Shown in pieces: positions 12,666 through 26,672 of a stretch of 64,000 bases of DNA; position 1 is the stretch's first letter, and each line of letters opens with the position of its first letter. Under the pieces are notes generated by a model. That model saw only the letters and a list, made by a program, of their open reading frames with translations. It was not told where the DNA came from and searched no databases. The DNA is from Poronia punctata. Its lineage: Eukaryota; Ascomycota; Sordariomycetes; Xylariales; Xylariaceae. A program made the translations under genes and the position numbers. Where the stretch lies: assembly GCA_022579005.1 (NCBI GenBank), contig MU401618.1:1-64000 (forward strand), read 5' to 3'.

Positions 12666-15600
12666 CTTGTTGTGATATATGTAACTGTCTGGTGTCGAGG
12701 GGGAGCATATAAGGTCCTCGACGACTCTGTTCAAACATTACCATGTAGGTACCTATATATCAGGCATTAGGTACATGCTATCATGTGGCAGGGTTGGTAT
12801 ACACATACCTTATATGGAGACAAGAGTCACTATAAATGTCCCCAAAGGAACCTACATCCTGATGTATGTACCCATCTACACATGTATCGACGCTCTAATG
12901 ATGTACCTTGATATCTGGTGTGTGTTGAGAAGATGCTGTTGTCAATGTTCCCTACATTGTGTATTGGGCAGTTTTCCTTAACCACGACGACGGCAGGTAC
13001 AAGAGATACTGTCTTGCGCCTTCCCTAGACACTTATAAGCTATCCCCACAACAGATTTAGTCAGCCCTTGACGTCAAGGTGTGTAGGAACAGAACAGATT
13101 ACCCAAGGTATACAACTAGGAGGTTGATGCCCTGTTCATGGTAGTTAGTCCAAGTTACCTCTAGAGTCTAGACTTACCAGCAGCAGTACATTCAAGAGTA
13201 CAGCTTTCTTCCTCTTCTATGATTACAAGCTTAAGATTACCAGAAGCCCATGGCAAATAGTTATGGAAGGAGCAACCTAAGTCTTAAACAACGCCAATTT
13301 TTCCCTATGGAAAAGGCAATGCGGACAACCTCTCTAGAGAACTAGGGTTGTATGTAGTCTACGTGCTTATGTAATCAGTTCCAATCAAGTTCCTACACAT
13401 AGCAGCCCTTTGCCCATTTCAGTTTTTAAACTAGAGACTTACAAGTAGTTCAACAAGAACAGTTTGTGTCTTTAACAATCTACATGTTGGTAGCTTAAGC
13501 AAAGGCCTTATTACTTAGTGCACCGGCAAGTCGTGGGTAAGAGCTATGGCCAAGGGGCTGTGTCTTCCTTTTATCCCAAGTTGAGTGCAACGAAGTTGAT
13601 ATATTACAACTATACCAACTGACTGTTGTTTACGGTATCTGGTCTATATCTTAGTCTTAAAGCAAATACATAAGTTTAAACAGTAGGTAGCAATTTGGTG
13701 ATAGTTGGTCAAGAGACCAGTAGTCTACATGTACGCCGTAGTCTAATGCTAGGTAGCTACCAGTTTCTTAGACTATGTTCTCTCATACATTGTTTCCTGT
13801 TTATCGCTGTCTTCGCGCCTATTTATTGAATTAAAAAAATTCCTGATGATGCCTTCAACTTGTTATATAACTAATCCCTTGACTATGTAGGCGAGGAGTG
13901 CCTTTAACAACAGCCCAGCACACGATAATCCGAGGCAGGCCCTAATATCCAACATACTTGGTAATCCTGTCAACGTGCGCCCAAACTTCCAGTTTTGCAG
14001 AACAGTTGACATAGCCGGCCAGATATGTATTCCATCCCTGTCCCCTTTGCCTGCCTCTGCAGTACTGGATCAAAATGCGCCTAAAGGTAGTAAAAAGACC
14101 AAAAGTATTTCCTCTGGAGTTCGTACACAGAACCGGGTTCGGCTCTCTGCCACGGGATACAATGGGTATAGAAAGATGTTCTTCCTCTGGTTGGGCCGAG
14201 GATATTCAAAACTAATTCATGCAACCTGGAAAGTAACTGCAAAAGATCAGACCTTCTTTGATAAAAGGAGCTCGTGCCTTGGTTACAGAAAGGAATTTGT
14301 CTCCTAGTACTATGCTGATCTATATTGGCTTGGGCTTTAGTAAGCAATAGGCCTCGTTTGTCTCTTTTATCTTGCTAGACAGAACATGATTGCTTTGTAA
14401 GAGGTATTTTAGGGGCAACAAGTCTGGACAGCTATTCTTGCGATATGAGTAGATGTGAAGTGCTAGCTGATAGATATATAGAGACCAAGACAAAGGCCTG
14501 ATAAGAGAGGAAGATAGACATCTAGATGATGCATAGCTACCTTCTTGTAAAGATATGCAATGGTAAATGCTGCAATATGGTCTACTGGAGACCATGTTAA
14601 ACTGATGGTTCTGTGCTTTCATGTAGCATCTTGATCAGGGAACGGGAAGCATTAAAGGGGGTCTGTTCTCGCATGGCAAAAAAGTTAAGATTGTATGTAT
14701 ATATGTAGTTTTGGCCCATGCTAGACCTTGAGGCATCTATGGAATGCTGATCTAAGAGAAATATAGTCGTAGTAAATCTATCTATACAGGTCAGCGCTGT
14801 TGCCCTGGGATAAATCTGCAGGATAAAGGATAGAACAAAACACCGGCTCGCATTGCATTGCATTTGCCTTGTTTTGTTTCCTAATTCGACAGATTTGCAA
14901 AATGAGCATATGGAATGATAGGCTACAATCAGAGTTCCTGACCCTGGGACTTGTTCAAATCAGTGCCCGATGGCGACTACGGTGCTGATATTATATCAGC
15001 CGGACTACAAATGACAACAGAAGGAAAGGGGTAATGGCGAGCATCGATACTTGCGTGATTTTCCATGGGTAGGAATACCGTCAAGTTTCAGAGGCATGTT
15101 CGCGTGCGACGAATGACGCGTCTGGACCACCAATCTTTGTATATGTGCTGATGCCTTGGGCTCCAACACCGTCTGCGAGTGAAAACTGCGGATAGGGTAC
15201 AATACCTACCAAGGCCCCTGAGAGTCCTAAGCCATTTCATGGTAGCGAGACCTTGATATCGACCTTCTAAGGTGTCGGGCGAGATAATAAATCTCCGATG
15301 CTAGTAAGGGCGGGCGGCAATAGAGGAGACCTCGGGGTCAATGGGTTACTATATCTAGCTGAAACTGGTGCAAGCGATCGAAAGTGATCGGTTTGGGAAA
15401 TATATCCTACGACTCCAATCCAACTTGCCATCGGCGCGTCTAGGCTGGGATTTTGCTCGAAAGCCGAGTGCCATTGATACGCGATTTGCTGCCCAGGGGG
15501 GAACGCCTATGTTGTAGAACGGCGTAGCGACCTACCTACCACGAATGTAACCTCAACCTCTAGGACCTAACAAATCTGAGCAATGACAGATCTCGGACAG

Positions 15601-18600
15601 GGATGTGTTATTCTATCTGGAGTAGGAATGTATTCATCCGGCGGCAAGGGGTGGACTGTTTCAACAGGCCGCATGCGGCGCTTTCGTCTTTATTCGTTCT
15701 GATTATGGTAGGGAAGATGACGATAGAGGTTGTGTAGGACCAAAATCATGGCTATCATTGGCCGGTCAGCGAGAATCTCTGCCTTGAATTGTCACGCTCC
15801 TTGACTGCACCACTTACTAAACAACGCCCAAGGTACCTCCCACCCCGGCACCCGGCTCTTGGTCTGCCTCCCTTACCTTACCTCGACGGTACGTTAAATC
15901 ACCCGAGGTTTCGCGTTTGCGAATATCTGACAAGTAAACCCGATGTTGGTAATTAGCCTCGGTATCATCATTTGTATGCTTCGCGAACCTGAGGCCGTTC
16001 TCGTAGCATGGAGTCTAGGTATCGTATAGTTGAATGTAGTGTGTGCAATAGGTTATGGCCTCGAAGTTATTGATGCTGGTCGGACTGACATCAACGACTT
16101 CGATAGTCTAGGAATGGGCTGCAGGTTGCTATCCACATCTCGCATGCATGCCCATATCGAACAGAAGGCGGACCTTTTCCCTGTTACCGCACGTACATAC
16201 CCCTAACAAGTAACAAGGTAAGATGGTGAGCTCTCCACATGGCATTGCTCCTCCAGCCGCTGGTTGGCCAGGAGCGACAGATGAGATGGGCAAGGTATGG
16301 TGGGGTAGCTCTCCATTAAAAGGATTCACAAGCAAATCCGAATGCAAAAACCATGCAACAATTGGCGGGGTTCTGAGGCCCAAGCTCCTGCTCTACCCAT
16401 GTCTCCAACGCTCTGATTGGCTGGCCACACACGAGAAAACCCGTGACATCGCGATAGGACAAGGGTTGTCATAGGGATTAGCCCCTTGGCTGCAGCTGCT
16501 TTCAGCTCTCCTCATATTTACCGTGACAGAAAGAGACGCGTGCCCCCCGCCCTGGCTGTGTTTACTTATTTCCGTTTCCGCACTCTAGCTTACGATAATA
16601 TCAGGTACCAACTGTATTGTCATAAGGCAAAAATATACCTACTCAATAACCCCTCAACTCCGCAGATCGGCTTCTAAACAAGCCAGACAAGACGCGATAG
16701 TACCTAAGCTGGACTATTCGGCCTTCCTCCTCGCGTAGATGAAGAGGGGATAATGATGAGCATTACATCAGACCTTACAGCTCTCAATAGCGTCCGTTAA
16801 GAAGGAGGAGTTGAGCGCTGTCTAGGAAAGAACTCTTGATATACACGGTACTTATGGGTAACTCCTACAAGTATGTACCTTTGTTCTTCCTGATTTTGTC
16901 ATAATTATGGGTAAATCACAGCAACGGCGGTAAAAGCCAGCCGGACCGAGCCCAGCGGTTGGTCGACTGGTAGCACTTTGAACTCTGCTACTCGGTACCC
17001 TAATATTATTAGTTTAGCATCACTTAGATATGTTGTTCACTAATAATACCAAGAGCACGCTAATCTGGTTGGCTAGCCTATTATATACGTCACACATAGG
17101 AGAAAGTACGCAAACAGGAGAGAGATCAAGAAGAATAGGGACCGTGGGTTAGCTATTTATAACTCTATCTCCTATCCAAGATTGTGTTATGGGTATATCG
17201 AAGGCATTTGAGGGGTTGGCAGCAAATATGTCTACACGTAGGTAGATATAACTTATAAGACTGCAAGTGTCTTTCTTGCAGTAGGTTTTTGACTATTGGC
17301 GCCGTTGTTTGATAATCGGTTGGCCGGACGAAGACGGAGCTAGAATTTTGCTCTCAGAGCAATAATTATCAGATAAGATGGGACAGTGTATCAGGGACTT
17401 CCGGGGTGTCCGTGCCTATTGCCAGTCCTATTGGATTACGATCCGAATCGTTGGACACTAACGGCCACAGCGGCTGTGTCTCTGTCGTGCAGGTGACTTA
17501 TGCAAGGTAAGGCGGTCAGCACAGCGGGATCGCGCGAATGAAGAAAGAAAGCGCGGCTGTGATACCCTCTAGTCTAGTCAATGTCAGTAAACAAATCAAC
17601 AAGGAAAGGGCTAGACAAACTAGATAGATCTCCGTTGTTGCGCATAGCAGATAGCTCCCGCGCGCGCAGTGCACAATTGCTTGCATATGCAACGGGATGG
17701 TCACTAGATAGAAAGACCTCTTCCGGGCACGCCAGGCCCGGGCAGGATCCGACACCGAACCTTCTAACCTCCTCGTGCACAGTAGGTAGGGCCGGCCAAC
17801 CTCTTGGCCTATGCCTTGCTTGTTGGCATAGGTTAGGTGTTCCGTGTTCTCCTTTATCCCGTAGAGTTTCCTAGGAAGGTGCGCCATGGCACATGGCACT
17901 ATTTAGGAACTATGACGACAGCGTCTTGTGGATGCTTGGTCGCTCCCTTACACCACAGATCGTAATAAATATTTGGTATCCGGTGGGCAATTCGGCAATT
18001 CGATATTTTATGGCCAATAGCGCGCATGACGTCGTGCCGTGGGACCATTAGATCGGGATTCTTGCAATCGAGATTCTTTGTTCGTAACGTCTCATCTTTA
18101 GCGGTAATAGGAAGCTGCGAATTTCTAGAAGCATATAGGTACTGCCCACAAACAAACACGCGCATTGGTTGGAAGCGGATGATGCTCTTTTCTATCTTCC
18201 TTCGTCTTGCTCTCCTCCCCCTTTCTCAATTGAACTCTATCCCCTTTTTTGCTCCCTATTTCCGAAGGACTGCTTTGAATATTCGGTGTTTACAATTATG
18301 GTATGTATTTCGGCACTAGATTCTCAGTCAGACAGTACCGGGCCGTGTCGCCCTCGTCTAGTAGGAAAACGGCAAAGGGCAATGTGTGTTAGTTCCCACG
18401 TGAGCGTATCCCTTCCGAAGCAAGACCATTGCAACTCTTAAGATGTTCGCACGGCTCAATATTATCAGAATCACAATTTCTTTTCCTCTCCCTTGGGCCT
18501 TGGCCCCTTCTTATTTATTATGAATGCTGTTGGTTCGACTCCGATAAGAATAGTTTGGGAGTTTGCTGGGACTATATAGGAGCAAGGCTCCCACCTAATC

Positions 18601-21600
18601 GAAATTGGCGATGGGGCTTTGGGTCGTAAACTCCAATCATGGCTGAACACAAATCCGTGGCTTGTCTGACAAACGGGTAAGGATAGGTCTTCTCCCAATG
18701 AGGACAACAGTAAATTACACTATGGGGTTCCCCAGGATGCAATACCCAGATTGTCGGTGATGAATTGAATTGCGCATCCAACAAGCGGTGCGTCAATTGT
18801 AAATAAAATCTACGTGTACAGTAGGGAGCTGTTCTCAGGGCCCAAGGGCCAAGGTCCCCAGGTAACGGTCCGTAATAGCGACGACGAACAACTAGACACA
18901 CTGTATGTAACAAGCGCCCACTGAGCAAGTAATGTCGTACGGTAATAACTGCTATCGCAGTGCTTGACCGGAGTCACCGGACTGAACAAAGAAAGACGGA
19001 TAAAGTCCAATGAGGCTGTACTTATGTCGATCCCTCCGCCTACCAAGACTCTCCCCAGGGAAAGACTAGACCTTGCTGTTATCTAACGTATATACTCGTA
19101 TGCGATTCCCAATAGGGACCAGAAAAAGATCAAAAGCAAGTGGCTTGCATCCTTTCGGCGGCACATAAATTTAAATTATACTCTGTCAGACTTCAGTTAT
19201 GGCGTGCTCCGCTATGAAACTGCATATGCACATAGGGTTGCTTTATCCAAGGCCGGCGTTCTCGATCTATCCGACAGGCAAGCACTTTTACCTGCATAGA
19301 CATTACATGCAAACTATTTCACCCGCTTTGCGCAGCGCAAGAAGACAAATAAAAGAGGTAGATACCCATCTGTATACATAAGAGCCGTTTCGAGACTTGT
19401 CGAGAAAGAGAGGGTAGGAATAATTATAATGGGGAAGTGGTCAAGGATAAGTGGGCCAACCCACCAGAGCATTAATCCATTCGGTACCGTATGCAGGACC
19501 TTGCGTTGTGACCTCAGCCCTGTCAGAGAGAGTCCCCGGCCAACCGGCGTTCAATTTTACGCATCCCAATAGAATAAATAGGTAGCACCAACATGATACG
19601 AAAAAAGCGATGTATCAAACATCGGGCTTCACGCCTGGACCCTGATGAAAACTACTCGTAACCGCCGTATCAAGTAGGTAGAGCAAATGTGGCTCTCGCT
19701 CCTCGGGTCAACGAAAAAAAAGAACGTGTCCAGCAAGCTTCGATAATACGTAACAGAGACATCCTCATTCCTGTGTCCTGAGTCGTCTGTTCCAGCTAAA
19801 ATCATGCTCGCCGTAAAAATCTTTTCCACTGAACTGGAATGGCCCAGGCATTCGTCAGCAACCAATACTTTTTAGTCTTGTGGGCTAGAGTCTCGAGGGC
19901 TTGTCGTGGCTGCTAAAAGCTTCTCAGACTAGCAATGTCTTAGATAATATCTACTCTATCTCATGCAATATGATACCTGCCAATACGCACGGCTGGTACT
20001 GTGAGTGCTTACTCAGTTGGTATAATATATGTAGGACTTCTGGACGTCGAACGATTAGGACCCCCAAATAGGTTAATTGTTCCGCCAACAAGCCTGAAAG
20101 TCAGCTAAACAGGCCGAAGAAGTTGACCCCCGACCCTAGGTTAGACTTATTAGCTCTCACGTAAGAAACCGGGGGAAATAGTAATCATGTATGATACCGA
20201 ATGCTCGTGCGACCATGTAGAAGCATGTTGCACAAGGTGCTTGTAGGGCTTGAGTATTGTTCAGGGCTGAGAGAGAGGAGCCGTAGCCATATTATACTGT
20301 GGCTTTGCACTATCAGCCATCCCGCCTCCAAGTAGGTACTTTTAGAGATATGGGCTTGTTATACGAGTATGTTATCGACCCCAGGGATGAGTTACACACA
20401 TGATAGACGAGGCATAGGTAGTTTGTTGCAACCGGTCCTAACCTCTAGGAGACATCGTACCCTCTGTTTCTACCCAAGTTAGGTGTTTCAATTACCGACC
20501 ATTGCGGGAAATCAACTCTTATGTATGGATAAGGGATGTCCAAGCACAGTACGCCTGTATTTTGGCTTTTGATATTAAATGTCCTGCCTGACCGCTGGGA
20601 TCAGGTGACTATATAAGTACACGTAGAGCACCTGATACAACAAACATGTCTTGAAAGACGGATGGGCAAGTCTTCCGGAGGATAACTGTCTCACGGGAAT
20701 ATCCCCGGTTGATTCTGATACCGCACCGTACATCAGAGTAGTTTATGGAAAACATCGATGCCAGGATCCATGGTCGGATTTCAATCAGCCGCATTTTCCC
20801 ATCTTTGGATCTCTTGTTACCTATGGTGACAGATCGCGATCTCTTTCTCCCAAACCTGTCGATCACGCAAGTTAGCTGAATGGTAGAGAGAAGAATACAA
20901 GGAAATATATAGTAAAGGCTAAAATAAGCTATCTAGCTTCATGATGGCCATCCAAAATGATTTGCAGATGCTATGATCAGTATGATGCCATTTTGCTAGA
21001 CATTGGTATAGGCGTCATAGAAGACAACAACAACACGTACATGTAAATAGGTTCAGGCTTGTCTGAATCCATTATGCATATGCATGCTTCTTAGCAGGCT
21101 TTGAGGTGGATTGCTTTGTGGTAACAACAACAAATGTGGATGTTGTTACCTGCATCTCACCGCTTGGACTTTTGGCGGTAATTTCTGGTGGGCACTCAAA
21201 TGATGTAAGAGCGCAAACCATATTACAATAAGTACATACCGACATTGGGAGTTGTTGCTGTAGTTGCAGGTATTTCATGATAATGAGTTCCAGAGCAACA
21301 TTGAGCAAGGCGTATTATGTATTCCTACTGGAGAAGGGCTTGGACGCATTGAGGATAGTATTGTGCTTCTAGCACCTTTGGTTCGCCAACCAAGCGGCTG
21401 GGGGGCCCTAGCAAAGCTCCGCTTGCCTGAACCCTGGGCGGTTACAGCTGTAGGGAAACAGGACTAATAACGCCCAGCATCCAGTTTGTTTGCCTTGCCT
21501 GCCATTTGCAGTATAACGGTGGAGCTGTGCAGTGCTCATCAGTGACTTTGCTCAGTGACTTTCATGCAGGTTCAGATTGTGACAAGAACCGACGGGGATT

Positions 21601-22790
21601 GATGCAAGACGTTCTGCCCGGCAACGCAGAGACACTCCTCCATCTCCCTCGCAACGGTGGTACTGTTGTACCTACAAGTGTGAAACTCCACCGTGCCATT
21701 GACCAACGAACAAAAACCATTGGGACCCCCTCTACATAATCTCATGACTCTCCTTCTTTCCTGTAGCCGATGTGTGTAGTCCAATTCTCCGACAAGGTGA
21801 AAAACCTGAGCCGCTTCTTCGACAATCTGAAAACACATCCTGTGCAATAAGTAGATGTGTGCAAGGTAACAACCAAGTGTCACGCTTTGCTAAGCCTGGA
21901 TTCCCCAAGTGTTTCAAGAAGGTTGGCTTCCTATTCTTTATATCCGTCTTTTCCATCTGTCCCCAAGCCCCTTCGCCGATTGTCACCTCAAGCTTGAGTA
22001 CTAGCTTAGGTCTAGCTAGAGCTTGAGATAGACATCGTTGCCGTCTTCATGTTTTCAGATTACCTCGATTTCCATGTGGTACCCTACTAACAAGACCAAA
22101 CGAAACAGACAGCAACAGAGGACTCATTCCCCGTCGAGTTCAATTGGTCTACCCAGGACCTGCCCTGCGAGTCGGAATTAACCTACGAAACTAATATTTC
22201 GTGGGAAAGCGGGACCCTTGACCGGAACATCCAGTAACCCCAGTTCCTGCTGAGGATATAGCACCGAGTTGGGATCAAAGACAGCCCCAGGAAGTCGGCA
22301 ACCATTTTGCATCCTTATCCGGCATATCTACCTACCTACCTGCCTCGACTTGATTACAGGCACACTGCTCTCCGACTTAGACGTGTGGATAGATACAGAA
22401 TTCGATGAGCAAAGACATACATCGTTGGCAAGAGATTAGATACGTTTCGATACACCTACAGCATCCATTGGCCCCGACTCCATTCGATCTTAACTGAGCA
22501 CTCGGAGCAAATGTTTTGAGGACCGACAAGTAAAAAAAAAATTGCATTGTGCCGGCTTTTCCCCAAGAAGAGTCGCAAGATAACCGGCGTCAAAAGCCTG
22601 TGGAAGATTAGAAGAGCTTGGGCCGTCACTCCCTGGAACGCTTCGGACTTAGACGGAGAACATTGGTTAATCGTGACAACCAGGGCTATTCGTTAGCTCT
22701 CTACGTGGTCGATATATCGCAAACAGTCCTTGGCAAATAGGCTTAGTGATATTACAGCTTGTGGCTACGGTTTTTGCTCTACCCGAAGTT
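12666..22790. other. Gene-poor region of about 10 kb
   Basis: No convincing gene in 10 kb between the divergent GTPase and Cdc25 genes. Frames are short, interrupted and not protein-like, and I found no terminal inverted repeats, transposase motif or tRNA. Composition is near neutral, so it does not look like fresh RIP. An 8-bp perfect hairpin lies at 17808-17832. The last 600 bases probably include the promoter and leader of cdc25. Lineage-specific genes, non-coding RNA or old transposon remains are all possible. Confidence 0.5.
17808..17832. repeat. Perfect 8-bp inverted repeat (hairpin)
   Basis: CCTATGCC and its reverse complement are separated by a 9-base loop. It is isolated in the gene-poor region and may be chance. 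Confidence 0.5.
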
Positions 22791-24607
22791 ATGGAAGCTT
22801 CATCACCATTGGCGGCCATGCACCCCGCGATTGCCCCAAGCTGGGGAGGGCCTTCCCACGTTGCCTGTGGCCCAGGAAATCCCTTCGTGTCGGGGCGTCC
22901 CAATATTCGTGATCAGCTCCAGCGAACGAAGCCGGATTATTTCAATGTTAAAGCCATTCGAGGTTCTTCTCCTTCGGCGAGCCTAGCTGCCGATCTTTCA
23001 CAGAACTTCTGTTTAGATAATGAGTATAGGTATGGATGAAGGCTTCTATTATGTTGGGGGTTGTCATGCTGATGAATCATTTAGCCCACGTTTTCCCACT
23101 CCTCGCCGGGCTCTTTTCACATCTAATATGGCACCGATGGGAAACTTGAACCGAGGCAAGTCATCCCCACGTATATTGTTATCCGGGTTGTCATTAACAT
23201 CATGATTAGATTATATTACCACCCCGCCGCTCCCAGCGTCCTCTTCACCGTTCCCCGGTCATGACGCCATGGATATATCTCCGTTACCGCAGAAGGAGAG
23301 TTTCTGCACTTCGATCGAGATCACTTCGCCGACTCCTATCCCGTCGCCCGATGTCGATATGATGGAGGAATCTCCGATTCAGATGTTGCGACCGTCTTCA
23401 GCAATGCTTGAGGTGCCTAGGTCGATGTCAGAGTAAGGGATACCACATCATCGCCCAACTTGTATGATCAGAAGCTAATCATCACATTAGTCGTAAGAGG
23501 CTCGGTATACGACGCCCGTCGTTGACTCGGACTAAAGGTTATACTACGAGCAACTTGCTAAGTCGTTTACACCCTGACCATCAGATCTCGTCTTTCAAAT
23601 TTGGGGGTGTCTCCTCAGCCATGTCCCCGGACGAGCTCTTCCAAGCCTCACCGCCCCAAGATCGACGGCCCCAATCGGCAAATAGTCCGTCTGCTGTTGG
23701 CCCCGGCTCTTTTCGCAAACAGCTACAATTCGCGAGCCTCGGGGGCTCTCGGGGCAATGGATCACCTATCGGAAACCATTCGCGTCGACCTTCGAACCCC
23801 TTCAGCCGGCCTCGCCGCCAATATCGACGATCTCTAAGCATGTTTGAGAACCCGGGTGATGTTGTCAAGGGAAAGACTGAAGAGCCGATTGGTCCGAGCG
23901 CCCTGCAATCCGTGACGGACATTGATGAAGTGCAGGAGCCCATTTTGCCCCACTTCTTCCCCGATGGCGAGAACGACGGTATCCCCCGAGTCTCCCGAGC
24001 AACGTTTCTGGACCTTTTGGATGGAAAATACAATGAGCATTTTACTCAGAAAGTCGTTATCGATTGTCGATTCGAGTACGAGTACGAAGGCGGTCACATA
24101 AATGGCGCGGTTAATTACAACGACAAAGAGCTACTAGCTCGTCATCTTTTCGAGACTCCCATGGAGGGCAAAACGATATTGATTTTCCACTGCGAATATT
24201 CGGTCCACCGTGCTCCGCGGATGGCCCGTCACATCCGTGCCGAAGACCGGACCGCCAATGCCGAGTTCTACCCCCGGCTCACATACCCCGAAGTCTACAT
24301 TCTGGAAGGCGGCTATAGTGAATTCTTCAAGCTGCATAGGGACAGGTGCTATCCTCAAGCCTACGTCGAGATGGGCGCGGAGGAGCATGCTAATACCTGC
24401 GAGCGTGAACTGGGCAAGCTGCAACAGAAGCGGAAAGGCCTGGGACGAGCGAAGACTTTTGCTTTTGGCCATCGCGAATCTATGATGTTCGAATCGCCCA
24501 CTGCACCTGGTCGCGCCGTTGAACATGGGTCGCCCGACATGATGATTGGCAACTCCCCAATTCTAGGAGACTACAGATCTCCGGCTCGGCGTATGGCTTC
24601 ATATTGA
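22791..24607 (+). CDS. cdc25: M-phase inducer phosphatase Cdc25/NimT
   Basis: Model: exons 22791-23023, 23085-23155, 23210-23432 and 23491-24607, giving 547 residues. It is the dual-specificity phosphatase that removes inhibitory phosphates from Cdk1 and triggers mitosis. The catalytic rhodanese-type domain spans about 345-460, with the CX5R loop HCEYSVHR intact (Cys about 410, Arg about 416), a VIDCRFEYEYEGGHI segment and the LEGGY motif. The N-terminus carries fungal Cdc25 signatures: the SSPLAAMHP start, the RDQLQRTKPDYFNVK segment and a TTPP...MDISPLP block, which fixes the first three exons. Intron 2 is best read as a GC-AG intron (donor GCAAGT at 23156), because it gives NRDYITTPP as expected for the family. 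Ser/Pro-rich segments are likely kinase targets. Homologues: S. pombe Cdc25, S. cerevisiae Mih1, A. nidulans NimT. Confidence 0.92.
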
Positions 24608-26672
24608 GGCATGTTGGCGTCTCTTTGAGACGAAGACGAGTCGAGGACGAAAGGTTTTTAATGGTTAATTCTCCCAAGTCTTCTCCGATACTCGGGCGAT
24701 TTACCAGAAGTTGCCCCCTAGAAGGATCGGCGCAGACTCGATGTTAATTGCTAATCCGACCTTTCGCGACACGTCACTACCAACACTTATTATTCGATCC
24801 GGCTATGTCCCAACCGGATCACTCTGCATTTATGCATCTGCGGCTTTTATGCCGCCACTGTTATCACACATTTCCTTCTCGCATTAGACAGGCATTGGCA
24901 TAAACGAGTCGTTGGGTTGCATTGCTCTGAGCTGTATGTTGGATCCGGCATCTGACTTGCTCGGCGCGATTTTATTCGTCGACGTCTCCGGTTTCCTGTT
25001 TGTGCTATTTGCCGTTTTTCCTTTTCTGTCCTTTTTCTTTGTTACATTAAGCATGGCGTATGGTTTGCGAGGTTATGCTTGTGTTGCTTTTGCAAGTACC
25101 GCGAGCTGTCTGGTTATGGGGCTTATTGCTCTCACCTATTGCAGAGCTGGCGACACTCGACTTCCATGAGGCGAACCGACGCCATATCTTTGCCTCCCAC
25201 CCAGGCCCCAAGACCGTACGATGAACCTACATCGTCTCTTTTTTCTATTGCGATATCCAGCGATTCACCGGTGCTTCGACGAGCACCACTAGCCCGGGTT
25301 ACCACACAAACCGACTGAACACGATTTTCCTTGTATGAATACAACCGCGGTCACAACAACACAACCTTATCGAGACGCTGGCCCACGCAGGCCCATGTAC
25401 ATTGATCGCTAGCCGGAGTTGCTCGGCTGATGGTTTTTATGAAGCGGATGGTGTTAGAGCGAGATAGAGAAACACGGCTGAGATAAAGTCTCATTGCGAC
25501 CGGTGGGCAGATCGATTGACGGAGACTTTTGATTGCAGACCATGAGGAGGGTCGGTCCCTGAATCCCGAATTAGCTCACAGTCCTATTCCTGTGCTGAAC
25601 AGCGACTGGCTTCTTTGGTCTCCAAATGGACTGTATAAATGACTTCCATTACATTTGTCTCCGGCTTGGCGCTGTCATTAAGTTGATGGCCCCGTACGCT
25701 GTCTGTACAATAGTTGCTGCTTTCTCTATGTCTCTGCTTGCTCTGCTATATCACCGGGAAGCGCAGAACACTTCAGGACTGGGATTTCCGTGGCAGGATG
25801 AAACCAGACCCGATACCCCAGTATCCTGTGCCTGTTGGCATGTCAGGAATAACAACCTGTAAAAGCTAGCTAGCAATCTGAAAGTGTTCCTAACCTACCT
25901 TGGTGCTGACTTGTTTGCCGTGATGATGACTGATGACGAGGAGGCATGCTCTGTAGACTGACCGCATCTACTATCTACTTGAGGATAACAAGTGCGATGG
26001 TAGGTCTAGAGGCACGAGATAGCGGTTACTGACAATGACAGGACGATGTTGCTCCCTAGCAACGTATATTCCACTGATCCTCTGCCTCTCCCTCTCTCTT
26101 AGCACATCCCGTTGGACGTGATGCCTAACTGGTCGTAAGCTAATTATGTGGTAGGGGATACTCGCATTGCCGCAGCGCAGTAGTGTCATGAAAGCGATTC
26201 GCTATGTGTTTCCGATAGTGACCCAAGGCATGTATGTCTACGGGTTAATCTTTGGGACTTGTCAAAGTGGCATAATGCCAACAAACTGAAGGGATGCCCC
26301 TCTGCCGTCTACGAGTAGGTAGAAATTATTTATCAAGTCATGGCTTGTGCAATTCTATTCTCCTTTAAAGGGTAACGGTAAATATGATATGTGGTACCTA
26401 AAGTAGTTCGCGAGGTTGAATGCTACCGCTACCACCTGTGAGGATATTCTCACACATACGGTATTAAAATGAGGGAGGGGGTTGGTTATCCGAGACGTCA
26501 TCAATACCAGTAGTCTATATCACCCGCAATTCTTTTTCATTCATGCCGATGCCGATGAAGCGCTGCGCCATCTGTATTAATACAAGGTTCCCCCCCCCCC
26601 GCTCAACTCGTAGTAGCTAGCATCAAGACAGTCAGACAAGACCAACAGAAGAACCCAAAGGTTTTATTCTTT
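24608..26672. other. Intergenic region between cdc25 and the proteasome gene
   Basis: Tail-to-tail region. It contains a hydrophobic frame at 24912-25169 and a few short frames, none convincing, plus a C run near 26589. Probably 3' UTRs and spacer. Confidence 0.5.

Noticed and set aside
12196..12744. Open frame of over 180 residues on the minus strand upstream of the GTPase.
   Set aside because: Low-complexity translation of the tandem repeats and TAGG microsatellite; it lies in the expected promoter or leader.
16955..17005. tRNA-like string resembling the D-arm and anticodon region of a glutamine tRNA (GTCGACTGGTAGCACTTTG).
   Set aside because: No matching acceptor stem, no anticodon stem pairing and no T-arm or B-box follows, so it is not a tRNA; a SINE-like origin cannot be supported.
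24912..25169. Hydrophobic + strand frame that could be a small membrane protein.
   Set aside because: T-rich DNA in a probable 3' UTR gives hydrophobic translations by chance; no leader, motif or splice support.
25915..25965. Box C/D snoRNA-like GTGATGA...CTGA pair.
   Set aside because: The spacing is too short, there is no terminal stem, and TGATGA occurs here as part of a simple repeat.
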